A stretch of DNA of 8,810 bases from Bacillota bacterium (GCA_021848765.1 JAJZTU010000135.1:1-8810); one strand, 5' to 3'. Positions 1-7,205 are shown, numbered from the stretch's first letter. Numbers and translations are program-made. Notes: generated by a model from the sequence alone, not told the origin.

Positions 1-214
1 GGCTGAATACCCGGGGGTGGAGATACATTCCGTCCTGGAAAATTGCAAAATTGTGGTGGTTTTGGAGAGCCCCAACGTGGACAACGCCCACGAACTTACG
101 TCCCGCAAGTTTGCCGCCATTGACGGTGTCCTTGGCGTCTACCTGGCTTACTGCAACTTTGAGGACCAATTCGAGACGGGCGAGGATACGGTGGACGGCA
201 GCCTGCCTCATTAA
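1..214 (+). CDS. napD: NapD-like Tat-signal-binding chaperone, C-terminal part (5' end outside window)
   Basis: The open frame runs in from the left edge (first complete codon at base 2) and stops at TAA 212-214, giving 70 visible residues. They fit the C-terminal two thirds of NapD: a PGVEIH strand, a hydrophobic strand (KIVVVLES), a helix, then the hallmark IDGVLGVYLAYCNFED stretch, matching 'i.nveGVLavsLvYhq.e' of NapD, and an acidic tail. NapD is a small cytoplasmic ferredoxin-fold protein that binds the twin-arginine leader of NapA-type molybdoenzymes and holds back export until the cofactor is inserted. A GTG at 17 could be read as a start, but it encodes the Val inside the conserved PGVEI strand, so the true start lies upstream. 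The client enzyme is unknown: it may be encoded left of the window, or it could be the Tat-exported oxidoreductase on the opposite strand. Family assignment is fairly firm; the client is inference. Confidence 0.75.
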   Translation, partial: AEYPGVEIHSVLENCKIVVVLESPNVDNAHELTSRKFAAIDGVLGVYLAYCNFEDQFETGEDTVDGSLPH

Positions 215-215
215 A

Positions 216-418
216 TTTCGCACTTATAAGGCAGGTATTATTACCACCGGCAGCGAAGTATACTAAGATGAATTGCTGATTCTCTCGGCCCTGTACTGGG
301 AGAAAAACTGGCAGCCTGCAAGTTTCCTGTTTTAGGCCAACGGATTGTACCTGATTCGGAACAGGCTCTCCGGGAGGCTGTAGAAGAGACTGTTGGCGTA
401 CTGGAGGGTGTTGCTTGA
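216..418 (+). pseudogene. Remnant of a molybdopterin-binding (MoCF-domain) protein, frameshifted and truncated
   Basis: Two frames together give one recognisable protein piece. From 216 the third frame reads FRTYKAGIITTGSEVY, then hits TAA at 264-266. After one missing base near 270-273 (GAATTG where GAAATTG would restore the frame) the second frame reads IADSLGPVLGEKLAA, then PVLGQRIVPDSEQALREAVEE, and ends at TGA 416-418. The joined text resembles the start of the MoaB/Mog-like domain in the stand-alone molybdopterin-binding proteins of anaerobic Firmicutes (pattern GIVTTGNEVY..GRI.D.FGPVL.EKL....VLGQ.IVPDD). The N-terminal region that normally precedes this domain, and the following TGG-S-DPDD part, are both absent. 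So there is a nonsense codon, a 1-base deletion, and loss of both ends. It begins directly after the NapD-like stop, suggesting a deletion joined the two. Family comparison is from memory. Confidence 0.7.
403..408 (+). promoter_or_regulatory. Ribosome binding site setting the TTG start of moeA
   Basis: GGAGGG lies six bases before TTG 415-417. No in-frame ATG or GTG sits nearby, so this site decides the start. The TTG overlaps the TGA (416-418) that closes the pseudogene frame, a TTGA stop-start junction typical of translational coupling. The coupling was therefore probably inherited from the time when the upstream gene was intact. Confidence 0.75.
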
Positions 419-1623
419 TATCCCTGGATGAAGCTCAGAGCTTGATTTACCAACAACTTGGTTCCCTGCCGGTGGAAAGAATCGGGATACTGGAGGCCTA
501 TGAACGGGTTTTGGCCGAGGGCATCAGCGCTCCCCTGGATTTGCCCCCTTTTCACCGCAGTCCCCTGGACGGGTATGCATTAAAGGGGGAAGATACCCGG
601 GATGCTGCCCCGGACAAGCCCTGCCGCCTTAAGTTGGTGGAAAAAATCCCGGCCGGGTATGCGCCCCGGCGAGAAATTGTTCCGGGTACGGCGGCCAGGA
701 TTTTTACCGGAGCGCCTATCCCGTCCGGGGCCAATACTGTGGTCCGCCAGGAGGATGTCCGGGAAGAAGGAGATCAGGTACTGATCTTCCAACCGGTGGA
801 GCCCTACAGTAATTTTTCCCGGAGTGGTGAGGACGTTTTACTGGGCGAACCTGTCCTGCACCAAGGACAGTTGCTTACTCCGGCTTGTATTGGCATGTTA
901 GCTGCCCTGGGAATTGTGGAGGTCCCGGTGTTTCAGCGGCCCCAAGTCGGGATTATCAGCACCGGGGACGAACTTGTCGCCCCGCCCCAGCCTCTGCTTC
1001 CCGGGAAGATTTATAACAGCAATGTCTATACTTTCGCCGGCCTGGTCACCCGTTCGGGAGGCCTGCCCAGAATTTACCCCACAGTAGTTGACCGGGTAGC
1101 CCTGCAGCAGGAGGCTCTGCTCCAAGCCCTCCGGGAAAACCACCTGGTGATAACCACCGGGGGAGTGTCGGTAGGAGAATTCGATGTGGTGAAAGAATCC
1201 ATCGAAGCTATCGGGGGGACTCTGTTGTTCTGGAGAATTGCCATGAAGCCGGGGACCCCGGCGATGGCTGCCCAGGTAGGGGATAAATTGGTTATCGGCC
1301 TGTCGGGAAACCCGGCAGCTGCCACCATCACTTATTACCTGCTGGTCCACCCGGCGATTGAGTCTCTCGCCGGCCGTAAAGAGATGGGCCTGACCAGAGT
1401 CCAGGCCAGGTCGGAGGATGTTTTCACCAAAACCAGCGGGCAGCGCCGTTTTTTACGGGCCAAGGCCTACCACCGGGATGGTCAGTTGTGGGTTAAATTA
1501 ACAGGTAAACAGAACCCGGGAGTACTGAAATCCATGATTTACTCTAATGCTTTAATAGACCTTCCGCCGAGGCACAGCTTGGCCCGGGGGGAGATGGTGG
1601 ACGTGTTGCTGCTGCCTTTTTAG
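415..1623 (+). CDS. moeA: Molybdopterin molybdenumtransferase MoeA
   Basis: This is a complete 402-residue protein, the usual length for MoeA. It acts in the cytoplasm in the last step of molybdenum cofactor synthesis, inserting molybdate into adenylylated molybdopterin. The N-terminal region carries FHRSPLDGYAL (47-56; the family usually has MDGYA, here Leu replaces Met, with Asp52 kept) and IFTGAPIPSGANTVVRQED (96-114). The MoaB/Mog-like domain carries GIISTGDEL (179-187), IYNSN (199-203), the TTGGVSVGEFD loop (247-257), FWRIAMKPGTPA (272-283) and GLSGNPAAA (295-303). The C-terminal beta domain (about 325-402) includes GQRRFLRAK and ends MVDVLLLPF. All catalytic landmarks are present. The TTG start gives MISLDEAQSLI, which aligns with the usual N-terminus. 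It follows a NapD-like gene and a decayed molybdopterin-binding gene, a cofactor-supply cluster. No promoter of its own was seen. Confidence 0.95.
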   Translation: MISLDEAQSLIYQQLGSLPVERIGILEAYERVLAEGISAPLDLPPFHRSPLDGYALKGEDTRDAAPDKPCRLKLVEKIPAGYAPRREIVPGTAARIFTGAPIPSGANTVVRQEDVREEGDQVLIFQPVEPYSNFSRSGEDVLLGEPVLHQGQLLTPACIGMLAALGIVEVPVFQRPQVGIISTGDELVAPPQPLLPGKIYNSNVYTFAGLVTRSGGLPRIYPTVVDRVALQQEALLQALRENHLVITTGGVSVGEFDVVKESIEAIGGTLLFWRIAMKPGTPAMAAQVGDKLVIGLSGNPAAATITYYLLVHPAIESLAGRKEMGLTRVQARSEDVFTKTSGQRRFLRAKAYHRDGQLWVKLTGKQNPGVLKSMIYSNALIDLPPRHSLARGEMVDVLLLPF

Positions 1624-1662
1624 GTATTCGCACACCTGAACAGTTAGAAAACCTTTGATGTA

Positions 1663-1707
1663 ATTAGGTATGATTATCCATGTTTATTAGGTATGGTTAT
1701 TCATGTT
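1663..1707. repeat. Two-copy 22-nt direct repeat after moeA
   Basis: Two tandem copies of a 22-base unit lie at 1663-1684 and 1686-1707, one base apart. Each starts ATTAGGTATG and ends CATGTT; they differ at two positions (unit positions 11, A/G, and 16, C/T). The stretch is AT-rich compared with the flanking genes. It is non-coding and lies 40 bases after moeA. No function can be assigned; it may be a slippage duplication or part of the 3' end of the moeA transcript. Confidence 0.6.
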
Positions 1708-1728
1708 GATATGGATGGTATTGTAGAC

Positions 1729-1761
1729 AGAGGGCTGACACCACGCCGGTGCCAGCCCTCT
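1729..1761. terminator. Hairpin between convergent genes, likely bidirectional terminator
   Basis: AGAGGGCTG (1729-1737) pairs perfectly with CAGCCCTCT (1753-1761). After one A/C mismatch the stem continues with CACC (1739-1742) against GGTG (1748-1751) around a five-base loop. This gives 13 pairs in a GC-rich stem. It sits between moeA (ends 1623) and the oxidoreductase gene reading towards it (ends 1816), where a shared terminator is expected. Neither side has a proper run of T: the plus side is only mildly T-rich (1764-1783) and the minus side has none. Termination may therefore need a factor, or the hairpin may mainly protect the mRNA 3' end. Confidence 0.6.
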
Positions 1762-1815
1762 GCCGTTGCTTATTCCTATTTTAGAAGAAGAAACCCGGAC
1801 ATTCCTTTTACTTCG

Positions 1816-4800
1816 TCATACTTTTTCCAGAGTTACCCAGGTATCATAGAAGGAAACACTTCCGCCGATAGGTTCACTTAAAGGGGTCCCGCGCAGGTTG
1901 TCGTCCAGGCGAAAAACGGGATTGACATGAATCCCCGTTCCCCGCCGGGCATCGCCGCGGATAATCACACCGTCCACTTCCACGTCATTAGAACCGTAAG
2001 CCCAGTGACCGTAACACGTGGAGACAGATACTACCCCGGGGCGGAGACCTTCCATAACTTTAACCGTCCCTTCAACATACCGCTGGCGGCCGTTGCCTAA
2101 TTCATGGACTCCCTCGGGATTGCTGCGGGACTTGATGCGTACCCGGTCACCGTCTTTAACCCCCAGGCGTCTGGCATCAGACCGGTTGAGTTCTACATAA
2201 TTCTCGGGCTGTACACTGAGCTGGGCCCAGTAGTTGGTTGCCGTCCTGGATTGAGTGCCAAAAACCTCTTTATGCGTAATTAATTTGAAATCCCCCTCCA
2301 CAGGAATTGTTTTGCCCATAGAGTCCTGAATTTCCTGCCAGACAGCGTAACCGGAGAAGTATTGACCACTGATAGGATGGCGGCTGGTAGCTATTTCTTC
2401 CAGATAGAACCGGTTCATACCGCCTAACAGGTAGCGCGCATGATCGCCGTCATAACCCCGGTTCGTGCTTTCAAACCGCCCGCCACGGTTCAAGACATAG
2501 ACTACTTTGCGCCAATCCTGCGGTCGCAGGGCCTGGCGCCACTTTTCTTCATCAAACACTGCAGGCGAGAGGTGACGGCGACTCTGCCGGAAAAGTTCCA
2601 ACTCTCCGCCACCGGCATCTGGGACAACGTCACCCGGCTTATCTCCGCAGGCAATATTGGCTACCAGTTTAAGATAGAAATCTTCCGGCCGCTTTAACGG
2701 CATCCCGGGCGCGAAACCATCGGCGCCGAAACCGGACAGGCCAAGTTTTTCAGCAATAGCGATCATCAGGGTCTCGAGGGATAAAGGCAGTTTTTCCCCC
2801 GCAACCTCCACCGTGTCAGTAAGCGGCGCAATCACGGGCTGGCGTACTGTGGAAGTCTTCACCCGGATATGGTGGGGTTTTTGCCCTGTTCCCCAACGTT
2901 CCAGATAGGTCACGTCGGGAAAGATATAATCGGCGTACATGCTGGTCTCCCCGATGACGATATCACAGGCAATCAGCAGCGGCACTTTCTCAGGCTCCAG
3001 TAAAGTCCCCAGTTGGTGCATACCCCCGGGAATGGAGTACATGGGGCTGTGACTGTGCAATAAAACTGCCTGGATGGGATAGGGATAGCCCTCCGCTATG
3101 GACGGCCAGGTCTCCTGAGCCACATTGCCGCTAAAGGGATACCAGGGCCGTTTAGCCGGATAACCGGCAAACAAAGTAGACTCTTCGTATTTTACTCCTT
3201 CCCGGGTAATGGGTACGCCGAAAGCGGTCAGTTTGCCGGGGTGCATCTTGCCCACCGGATAAGGTTTGCCGTCCTTCTTTTCCCCGGTGTAGTCCCAGTC
3301 AGAACCCGGTTTCATCAGCCCGCCCTGCCAGTCAGGGTTACCAATGAGGAAGTTCAGGGCAATCAAGGCCTGAGCATTGTACCAGCCGTTGGTATGCTTG
3401 ATAGGGCCGCGGTAAAACTCCACAGCCGCTTTCTTCCCGTGGGAGGTAAACTCCCGGGCCACTGCCGCGATATCCTCAACTTTAAGACCGGTAATTTCGG
3501 CATACTCGTCCAGAGTTCTCCGGTAAGCCTCTTCCCGCAGCAACTGCAAAGCCGATTTTAATTGTATCTCCTGGTAAACAGTATCGACAAAGAGGTCTCC
3601 CTCCACAGGTTGTACTGTATCGTTAGGGTCAACGGCCAGGAACTTGCCGCCCCAGTAAACCACAAATTGCTCCTTGGTACCCAGACCAACCTCGTCGGCC
3701 CGCAGGTATTTTTGCGGCCGCCCTTCGACAATTTTCACCAGATAACCGGCATCACTCCAGGTAGTTTCTCCATCAGCCTTAGCGGCCGCAGCATTGGCAT
3801 TTTGCAGGTAGCGCCGGTCATAGCGGTCCTTCTCTAAAATCCAGCGAATCATAGCCAGGCCCAGAGTTCCATCGGTACCGGGCTTGATAGGCAGCCATTT
3901 CCAGGCTTTACTGGCCACCTTGGTTAAGCGGGGGTCTGCTACGGCTACTTTTAAACGCCCGTTGATCAAGCCTTCGGTAATAGGTTCGCTTTCCTGAACC
4001 GGACCATAGTTAGCTTCAAAAACGATAGAGCCTACTACCAGGACAAATTCCGTGTTGGCCCAGTCCGGCCGCGGGGATTTTACCCCGCCCTTCCATTTAC
4101 CCTCTTCATAGGCCATGGTAGAGCGGACCCAGGCCTTGTTGCTGGTCTGGCCGCAAAGAGTAGTCTTCTCGACCCAGTTGATACTGCCTATGGCCCCGTT
4201 AACAAAGCGCTTGCTGAACTCAATCCGGCCATTGTGAATTCTCCCGCACTGGAAGAGAAACTGGTTGTTCTTAGGACCCAAGTCCGGATGTTCCGGGTCA
4301 ATGAGTACATCCAGGTGGTCTTTATATTTGGCCTGAAATTCCGTAATAGTTAGCTCTTTTTTGCGAATTTTATTGATATCTTCAGCCATGGCCTTAGCGA
4401 CTTGAGGATGCCTCAGTTTAACAATATCCTTCAGTCCTGGTACCTGCCGGTTCTCGCCAATGTCCTTAAAAAGTTGACCACCGTTGATAATTTCTGCTAC
4501 TGCTTGTTCAAAGGGAATGGTACGCCATTTTCCGGATCCCCGGGTACCGGCCCGCTTGAGGACTTTTCGCAAGCGGTAGGGGTCGTAAACATGCTGGAGG
4601 CCGGCCTGACCTTTTAAGCATATCTTCCCGTCTACCCGGGCAACGTCCACAGGCGGCAAGTCGTAAGGGATATTGGGAACCATATTGCTGGCGCTGTAGG
4701 GGTTACCGTCAATCTTGGCCAGTACTCCGTTGACAATTTTGGCTTTAATGCTGCAAGCAGTAGTACACTGCAGGCAGGTAGTATAGATAATATTTTCCGG

Positions 4801-4962
4801 CTTGGCCAGTGCGTAGTTTCCTGCTTGCTGTGCAACCCCGGCATTGGCTGTTCCGATCTCGCCGAAAACCCCGGCCTGGGCGGCCAACAGGCCGGTCCCG
4901 CCTACAAATGTCGACAGCCTTAGAAAATCACGCCTGGTGTAGTTGGGATTGGCTTCCTTCAT
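1816..4962 (-). CDS. ttrA: Tat-exported molybdopterin oxidoreductase catalytic subunit, tetrathionate reductase TtrA/SrdA-like
   Basis: A 1048-residue catalytic subunit of the DMSO-reductase superfamily, expected to reduce an oxyanion outside the cell membrane with electrons from the two subunits encoded before it. The N-terminus has a Tat signal (TRRDFLRLS, Arg10-Arg11, then a hydrophobic stretch to about residue 41). A [4Fe-4S] site follows: Cys63, Cys66, Cys70 and Cys115 (DGKICLKGQAG). A long insert (about 160-255, with LIDPEHPDLGPKNNQF) is typical, as I recall, of the TtrA/SrdA group rather than of shorter PsrA/PhsA or DmsA enzymes. Cys270 in EKTTLCGQTSNKAW is the likely Mo ligand. LPIKPGTDGTLGLAM (357-371) binds a pterin dinucleotide, and the C-terminal cofactor-binding domain spans about 894-1048. 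The start has AAGGGAGG seven bases upstream and overlaps the membrane subunit gene by 35 bases. Superfamily certain, subgroup likely; substrate unproven (tetrathionate, other sulfur oxyanions, selenate or arsenate possible). Confidence 0.8.
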   Translation of the reverse strand: MKEANPNYTRRDFLRLSTFVGGTGLLAAQAGVFGEIGTANAGVAQQAGNYALAKPENIIYTTCLQCTTACSIKAKIVNGVLAKIDGNPYSASNMVPNIPYDLPPVDVARVDGKICLKGQAGLQHVYDPYRLRKVLKRAGTRGSGKWRTIPFEQAVAEIINGGQLFKDIGENRQVPGLKDIVKLRHPQVAKAMAEDINKIRKKELTITEFQAKYKDHLDVLIDPEHPDLGPKNNQFLFQCGRIHNGRIEFSKRFVNGAIGSINWVEKTTLCGQTSNKAWVRSTMAYEEGKWKGGVKSPRPDWANTEFVLVVGSIVFEANYGPVQESEPITEGLINGRLKVAVADPRLTKVASKAWKWLPIKPGTDGTLGLAMIRWILEKDRYDRRYLQNANAAAAKADGETTWSDAGYLVKIVEGRPQKYLRADEVGLGTKEQFVVYWGGKFLAVDPNDTVQPVEGDLFVDTVYQEIQLKSALQLLREEAYRRTLDEYAEITGLKVEDIAAVAREFTSHGKKAAVEFYRGPIKHTNGWYNAQALIALNFLIGNPDWQGGLMKPGSDWDYTGEKKDGKPYPVGKMHPGKLTAFGVPITREGVKYEESTLFAGYPAKRPWYPFSGNVAQETWPSIAEGYPYPIQAVLLHSHSPMYSIPGGMHQLGTLLEPEKVPLLIACDIVIGETSMYADYIFPDVTYLERWGTGQKPHHIRVKTSTVRQPVIAPLTDTVEVAGEKLPLSLETLMIAIAEKLGLSGFGADGFAPGMPLKRPEDFYLKLVANIACGDKPGDVVPDAGGGELELFRQSRRHLSPAVFDEEKWRQALRPQDWRKVVYVLNRGGRFESTNRGYDGDHARYLLGGMNRFYLEEIATSRHPISGQYFSGYAVWQEIQDSMGKTIPVEGDFKLITHKEVFGTQSRTATNYWAQLSVQPENYVELNRSDARRLGVKDGDRVRIKSRSNPEGVHELGNGRQRYVEGTVKVMEGLRPGVVSVSTCYGHWAYGSNDVEVDGVIIRGDARRGTGIHVNPVFRLDDNLRGTPLSEPIGGSVSFYDTWVTLEKV

Positions 4963-6226
4963 GTTGTATCCTCCCTTCGAAATTATCTTGGCGCATACTG
5001 TTTCCTTTTACCAGGGGAAGGGCCTCCCAAGTTAAACTAAACAGCAGCACAAGGAAAGCGATGAGTCCAATTGAGGTAAGCAATTCGTTTCCGCTGGGGA
5101 GATAATTATAGGTCAACCGTGAATCTACATAAGCCTTTTCCAGGCCGGAAAGCTGAGGGACGGTATAGGCCGGTAAAATAAGGTTGACCCGTACGGCAAC
5201 GATCCCGATAATTGCGGACAATCCCGCCAACCCCAACCAGCGGCTGGAATTCCGGGTCCGGGGCAACGAACAGAGTAACAGGGGCACCACCGCGGCTAAC
5301 CCGATTTGGCCGAGCCAGAAGATCAGCCCGTACTGCCCGGCAATTACCTGATGCATCGGTTCCACATCATCGGGAATACCGCTATAAAGACCGACCAGAT
5401 ATTCAGCGGCTACCAGCAAGAGATCGATTCCGATAAACAAGATTAAAAGTTGAGCCAGTGACTTTAATACTCCAAGCTTATCTTCTTCCTCCCCGGCAAA
5501 GAAGGCATAGAGAAAGGTTACCAGGGCCGCACCGGAAACCAGGGCGGAAACAATAAAGACAACCGGCACAATGCTGTTGTTCCAAAAAGGTTTGGCTATG
5601 GTTACGGCAAAGAGGGAGCCTGTCCCGCCATGAACGCCAACAGCCATGGGGACGCCGAGAATGCCGAGAATTTTCACCCAGCGGGCTGCTGCAGCCTGCT
5701 GCCGGTTTCGTCCTTCAGAAGTAACGGCTGGACGGTAACCTAACGAGAGTACCCGCGCCAGCGGGCGGCGCCACCCTGTTCCATGCTTGGCCAGTTCCCC
5801 CAGGTCCTCGCGCATAACCAGCCACAACTCAGCAAGAACGAGTAGAATATAGAGCAGATAAAAACGGATTTCCCAGACCAAAACAGAAGCGGTATTCCAA
5901 TAAACCAGCGAACGCCAGAACCGTTCCGGGTGGCCTAAGTCAATGAAAACAAAAAGCAGGCCGCCGATTAGGGCAAACAGGGCGCTCAGCAGGGCAATCC
6001 GGCCCACTTTCTCCAAACTATGCATATTAAAAACATAAATCATAGTAGAGAGCAGGAAGGAGCCTGCGGACAGCCCGATAAAGAAAATGTACAGTACCAC
6101 CCAGGCGCCCCAACTAAAATAACTGGTGAGACCGGTTACTTTCAGTCCTTCGAGCAGCCGGACGCCCAGAGCCCAGAAGCCCAGCAGGGTCAGGGTGAGC
6201 AGACAGAGATAATAAAGGCGTTTCAT
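4928..6226 (-). CDS. nrfD: NrfD-type integral membrane quinol-oxidising subunit (TtrC-like)
   Basis: A 432-residue polytopic membrane protein of the NrfD/PsrC family, which anchors molybdoenzyme complexes and passes electrons from (mena)quinol to the Fe-S subunit. About ten hydrophobic segments are visible: near 5-27, 41-66, 77-97, 110-137, 184-210, 217-243, 257-281, 298-320, 329-354 and 381-402. Family landmarks are SWGAWVVLYIFFIGLSAGSF (38-57), IDLGHPERFW (95-104) and GVHGGTGSLFA (197-207). A charged loop (about 138-182) separates the fourth and fifth segments. There is no CxxCH, so no c-type haem is involved. It starts 18 bases after the Fe-S subunit gene, with GGAAGGGGG at 6234-6242 seven bases before the ATG, and its end overlaps the next gene, so the three are one operon. 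Salmonella TtrC is, as I recall, shorter; the longer ten-helix form is common among NrfD proteins. Substrate specificity does not reside here. Confidence 0.9.
   Translation of the reverse strand: MKRLYYLCLLTLTLLGFWALGVRLLEGLKVTGLTSYFSWGAWVVLYIFFIGLSAGSFLLSTMIYVFNMHSLEKVGRIALLSALFALIGGLLFVFIDLGHPERFWRSLVYWNTASVLVWEIRFYLLYILLVLAELWLVMREDLGELAKHGTGWRRPLARVLSLGYRPAVTSEGRNRQQAAAARWVKILGILGVPMAVGVHGGTGSLFAVTIAKPFWNNSIVPVVFIVSALVSGAALVTFLYAFFAGEEEDKLGVLKSLAQLLILFIGIDLLLVAAEYLVGLYSGIPDDVEPMHQVIAGQYGLIFWLGQIGLAAVVPLLLCSLPRTRNSSRWLGLAGLSAIIGIVAVRVNLILPAYTVPQLSGLEKAYVDSRLTYNYLPSGNELLTSIGLIAFLVLLFSLTWEALPLVKGNSMRQDNFEGRIQHEGSQSQLHQA
4970..4977 (-). promoter_or_regulatory. Internal ribosome binding site for the catalytic subunit
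   Basis: On the minus strand AAGGGAGG lies seven bases before the ATG at 4962. It is inside the end of the membrane-subunit gene, so the catalytic subunit has its own strong initiation site although the genes overlap by 35 bases. Confidence 0.75.
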
Positions 6227-6244
6227 TGATAAACCCCCTTCCGT

Positions 6245-7144
6245 TTAAACGAGGTAGTAAACACTGGGTGCTGTACCGAGTTCTTCTTTCAGGCGCATCA
6301 GCCGGGAATTCCCGATCAACTCGGATACCAGGCTTTCCGGGTCATTCCTGTCGCCAAAGTAAGTGGCCCTGCCAATACAGCTGGTTACACACATGGGCAG
6401 CATCCCGTTGACCAAGCGGTGGAGACAAAAATGACATTTCCGGGTGTTATTGACCGGAGAACGACCCTTGGCCCGCGGCCATTCCTTTACATACTCAAAA
6501 GACGGTTCGGTTTCGTATTTTTCCCGTTGGGGAGTCCCGTCGGTATAATACTCACCCCAGTCAAAGGTCCGGGCGCCGTAAGGGCAGGCAGAAATACAGT
6601 ACCGGCACCCGATGCACTTTTCGTAATCAATTACCACGACCCCGTCCTTGCTCCGCCAGGTGGCTGATACCGGACAAACCTTGGTACAGGGCGGGTGGGT
6701 ACAGTGCATGCAGGGACGGGGAAGAAAACGCCGGGCAACGTTAGGGAACTTGCCGTATTCTTCCTCCATCACCGGCCGGTAGACTACCCCCGGCGGGAGC
6801 TTGTTTTCCGCTTTGCAGGCAACCGTACAGGTTGAACAACCTACACATTTCCGGTTGTCAATAACCATTGTCCAGTTTCTTTCGGCGACGGGTTTCTGCA
6901 GGGCCCGGTGCAATTCTTGCTGCATCCGGAAGATGGCCTCATCCTGCGGAATCCTTTCCGGTAAAGGGGGCGGAGCAGCTGCTGGTACTTCTAGCATTGC
7001 CCCTGCTTCCGCCTTTTCCGTGCCTGTGAATTCTCCTAAAACTCCTGCGCCAGCGGCCAGCCCGAGGCTGATTTTAATCAGCTTTACCGCAGCTTCGCGC
7101 CGCGATAATTTCTCAGCTTCGTCTTGACGGTTAGCTTCTGACAT
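6245..7144 (-). CDS. Tat-exported four-cluster ferredoxin-like electron-transfer subunit (TtrB/DmsB type)
   Basis: A 299-residue iron-sulfur subunit that would carry electrons from the NrfD protein to the molybdenum subunit. Sixteen cysteines fall into four groups: 100/103/106/110, 145/148/153/157 (PCMHCTHPPCTKVCP), 177/180/183/187 (CIGCRYCISACPYGAR) and 237/240/252/256. This is the classic four-[4Fe-4S] pattern of the DmsB/PsrB/TtrB family. The N-terminus has a Tat-like leader (SRREAAVKL, Arg15-Arg16, hydrophobic to about residue 38), followed by a Pro/Ala-rich linker (about 48-66) before the first cluster; the leader and linker make it longer than cytoplasmic-type relatives. It is the first gene of the operon. 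AAGGAGGG (7151-7158) lies six bases before the ATG. An extra leader on the Fe-S subunit as well as the catalytic subunit is also known for Salmonella TtrB. Substrate cannot be told from this subunit. Confidence 0.92.
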   Translation of the reverse strand: MSEANRQDEAEKLSRREAAVKLIKISLGLAAGAGVLGEFTGTEKAEAGAMLEVPAAAPPPLPERIPQDEAIFRMQQELHRALQKPVAERNWTMVIDNRKCVGCSTCTVACKAENKLPPGVVYRPVMEEEYGKFPNVARRFLPRPCMHCTHPPCTKVCPVSATWRSKDGVVVIDYEKCIGCRYCISACPYGARTFDWGEYYTDGTPQREKYETEPSFEYVKEWPRAKGRSPVNNTRKCHFCLHRLVNGMLPMCVTSCIGRATYFGDRNDPESLVSELIGNSRLMRLKEELGTAPSVYYLV

Positions 7145-7175
7145 GGCCTTCCCTCCTTAGTAACTATTTGTGAAA

Positions 7176-7205
7176 ATTATAACAGAATAAAGCCGCCATA
7201 CCCAT
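7176..7205 (-). promoter_or_regulatory. Probable activator-dependent promoter of the Fe-S/NrfD/Mo operon
   Basis: On the minus strand TGTTATAAT contains a perfect -10 (TATAAT, 7176-7181) with the extended TGn element before it. At 17-base spacing the -35 position (7199-7204) reads TGGGTA, far from TTGACA. A good extended -10 with no -35 is typical of promoters that need an activator. The plus strand at 7199-7205 reads TACCCAT, which fits the NarL heptamer consensus (TACYYMT), but a single seven-base match is weak evidence. The predicted start of transcription is near 7169, leaving a leader of about 25 bases with the ribosome binding site at 7151-7158. Confidence 0.6.

Noticed and set aside
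17..214. Complete 65-residue gene starting at GTG 17
   Set aside because: The frame is open to the left edge, and the GTG encodes the Val of a conserved NapD strand (PGVEI); it is the end of a longer gene.
51..266. Open frame with a GTG/ATG-type start over the NapD region
   Set aside because: Its first part is an out-of-frame shadow of the NapD-like gene; only the piece from 216 onward carries meaning, and it belongs to the pseudogene.
215..414. Moco riboswitch in front of moeA
   Set aside because: The stretch encodes a recognisable degraded protein up to the moeA start, and I could not find the long paired helices expected of that RNA.
898..1350. 150-residue open frame on the minus strand inside moeA
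   Set aside because: Antisense shadow of a clear moeA, with low-complexity composition and no recognisable family.
1693..1881. 62-residue plus-strand open frame in the intergenic gap
   Set aside because: It runs through the hairpin and into the antisense end of the catalytic subunit gene, has no convincing ribosome binding site, and shows no family features.
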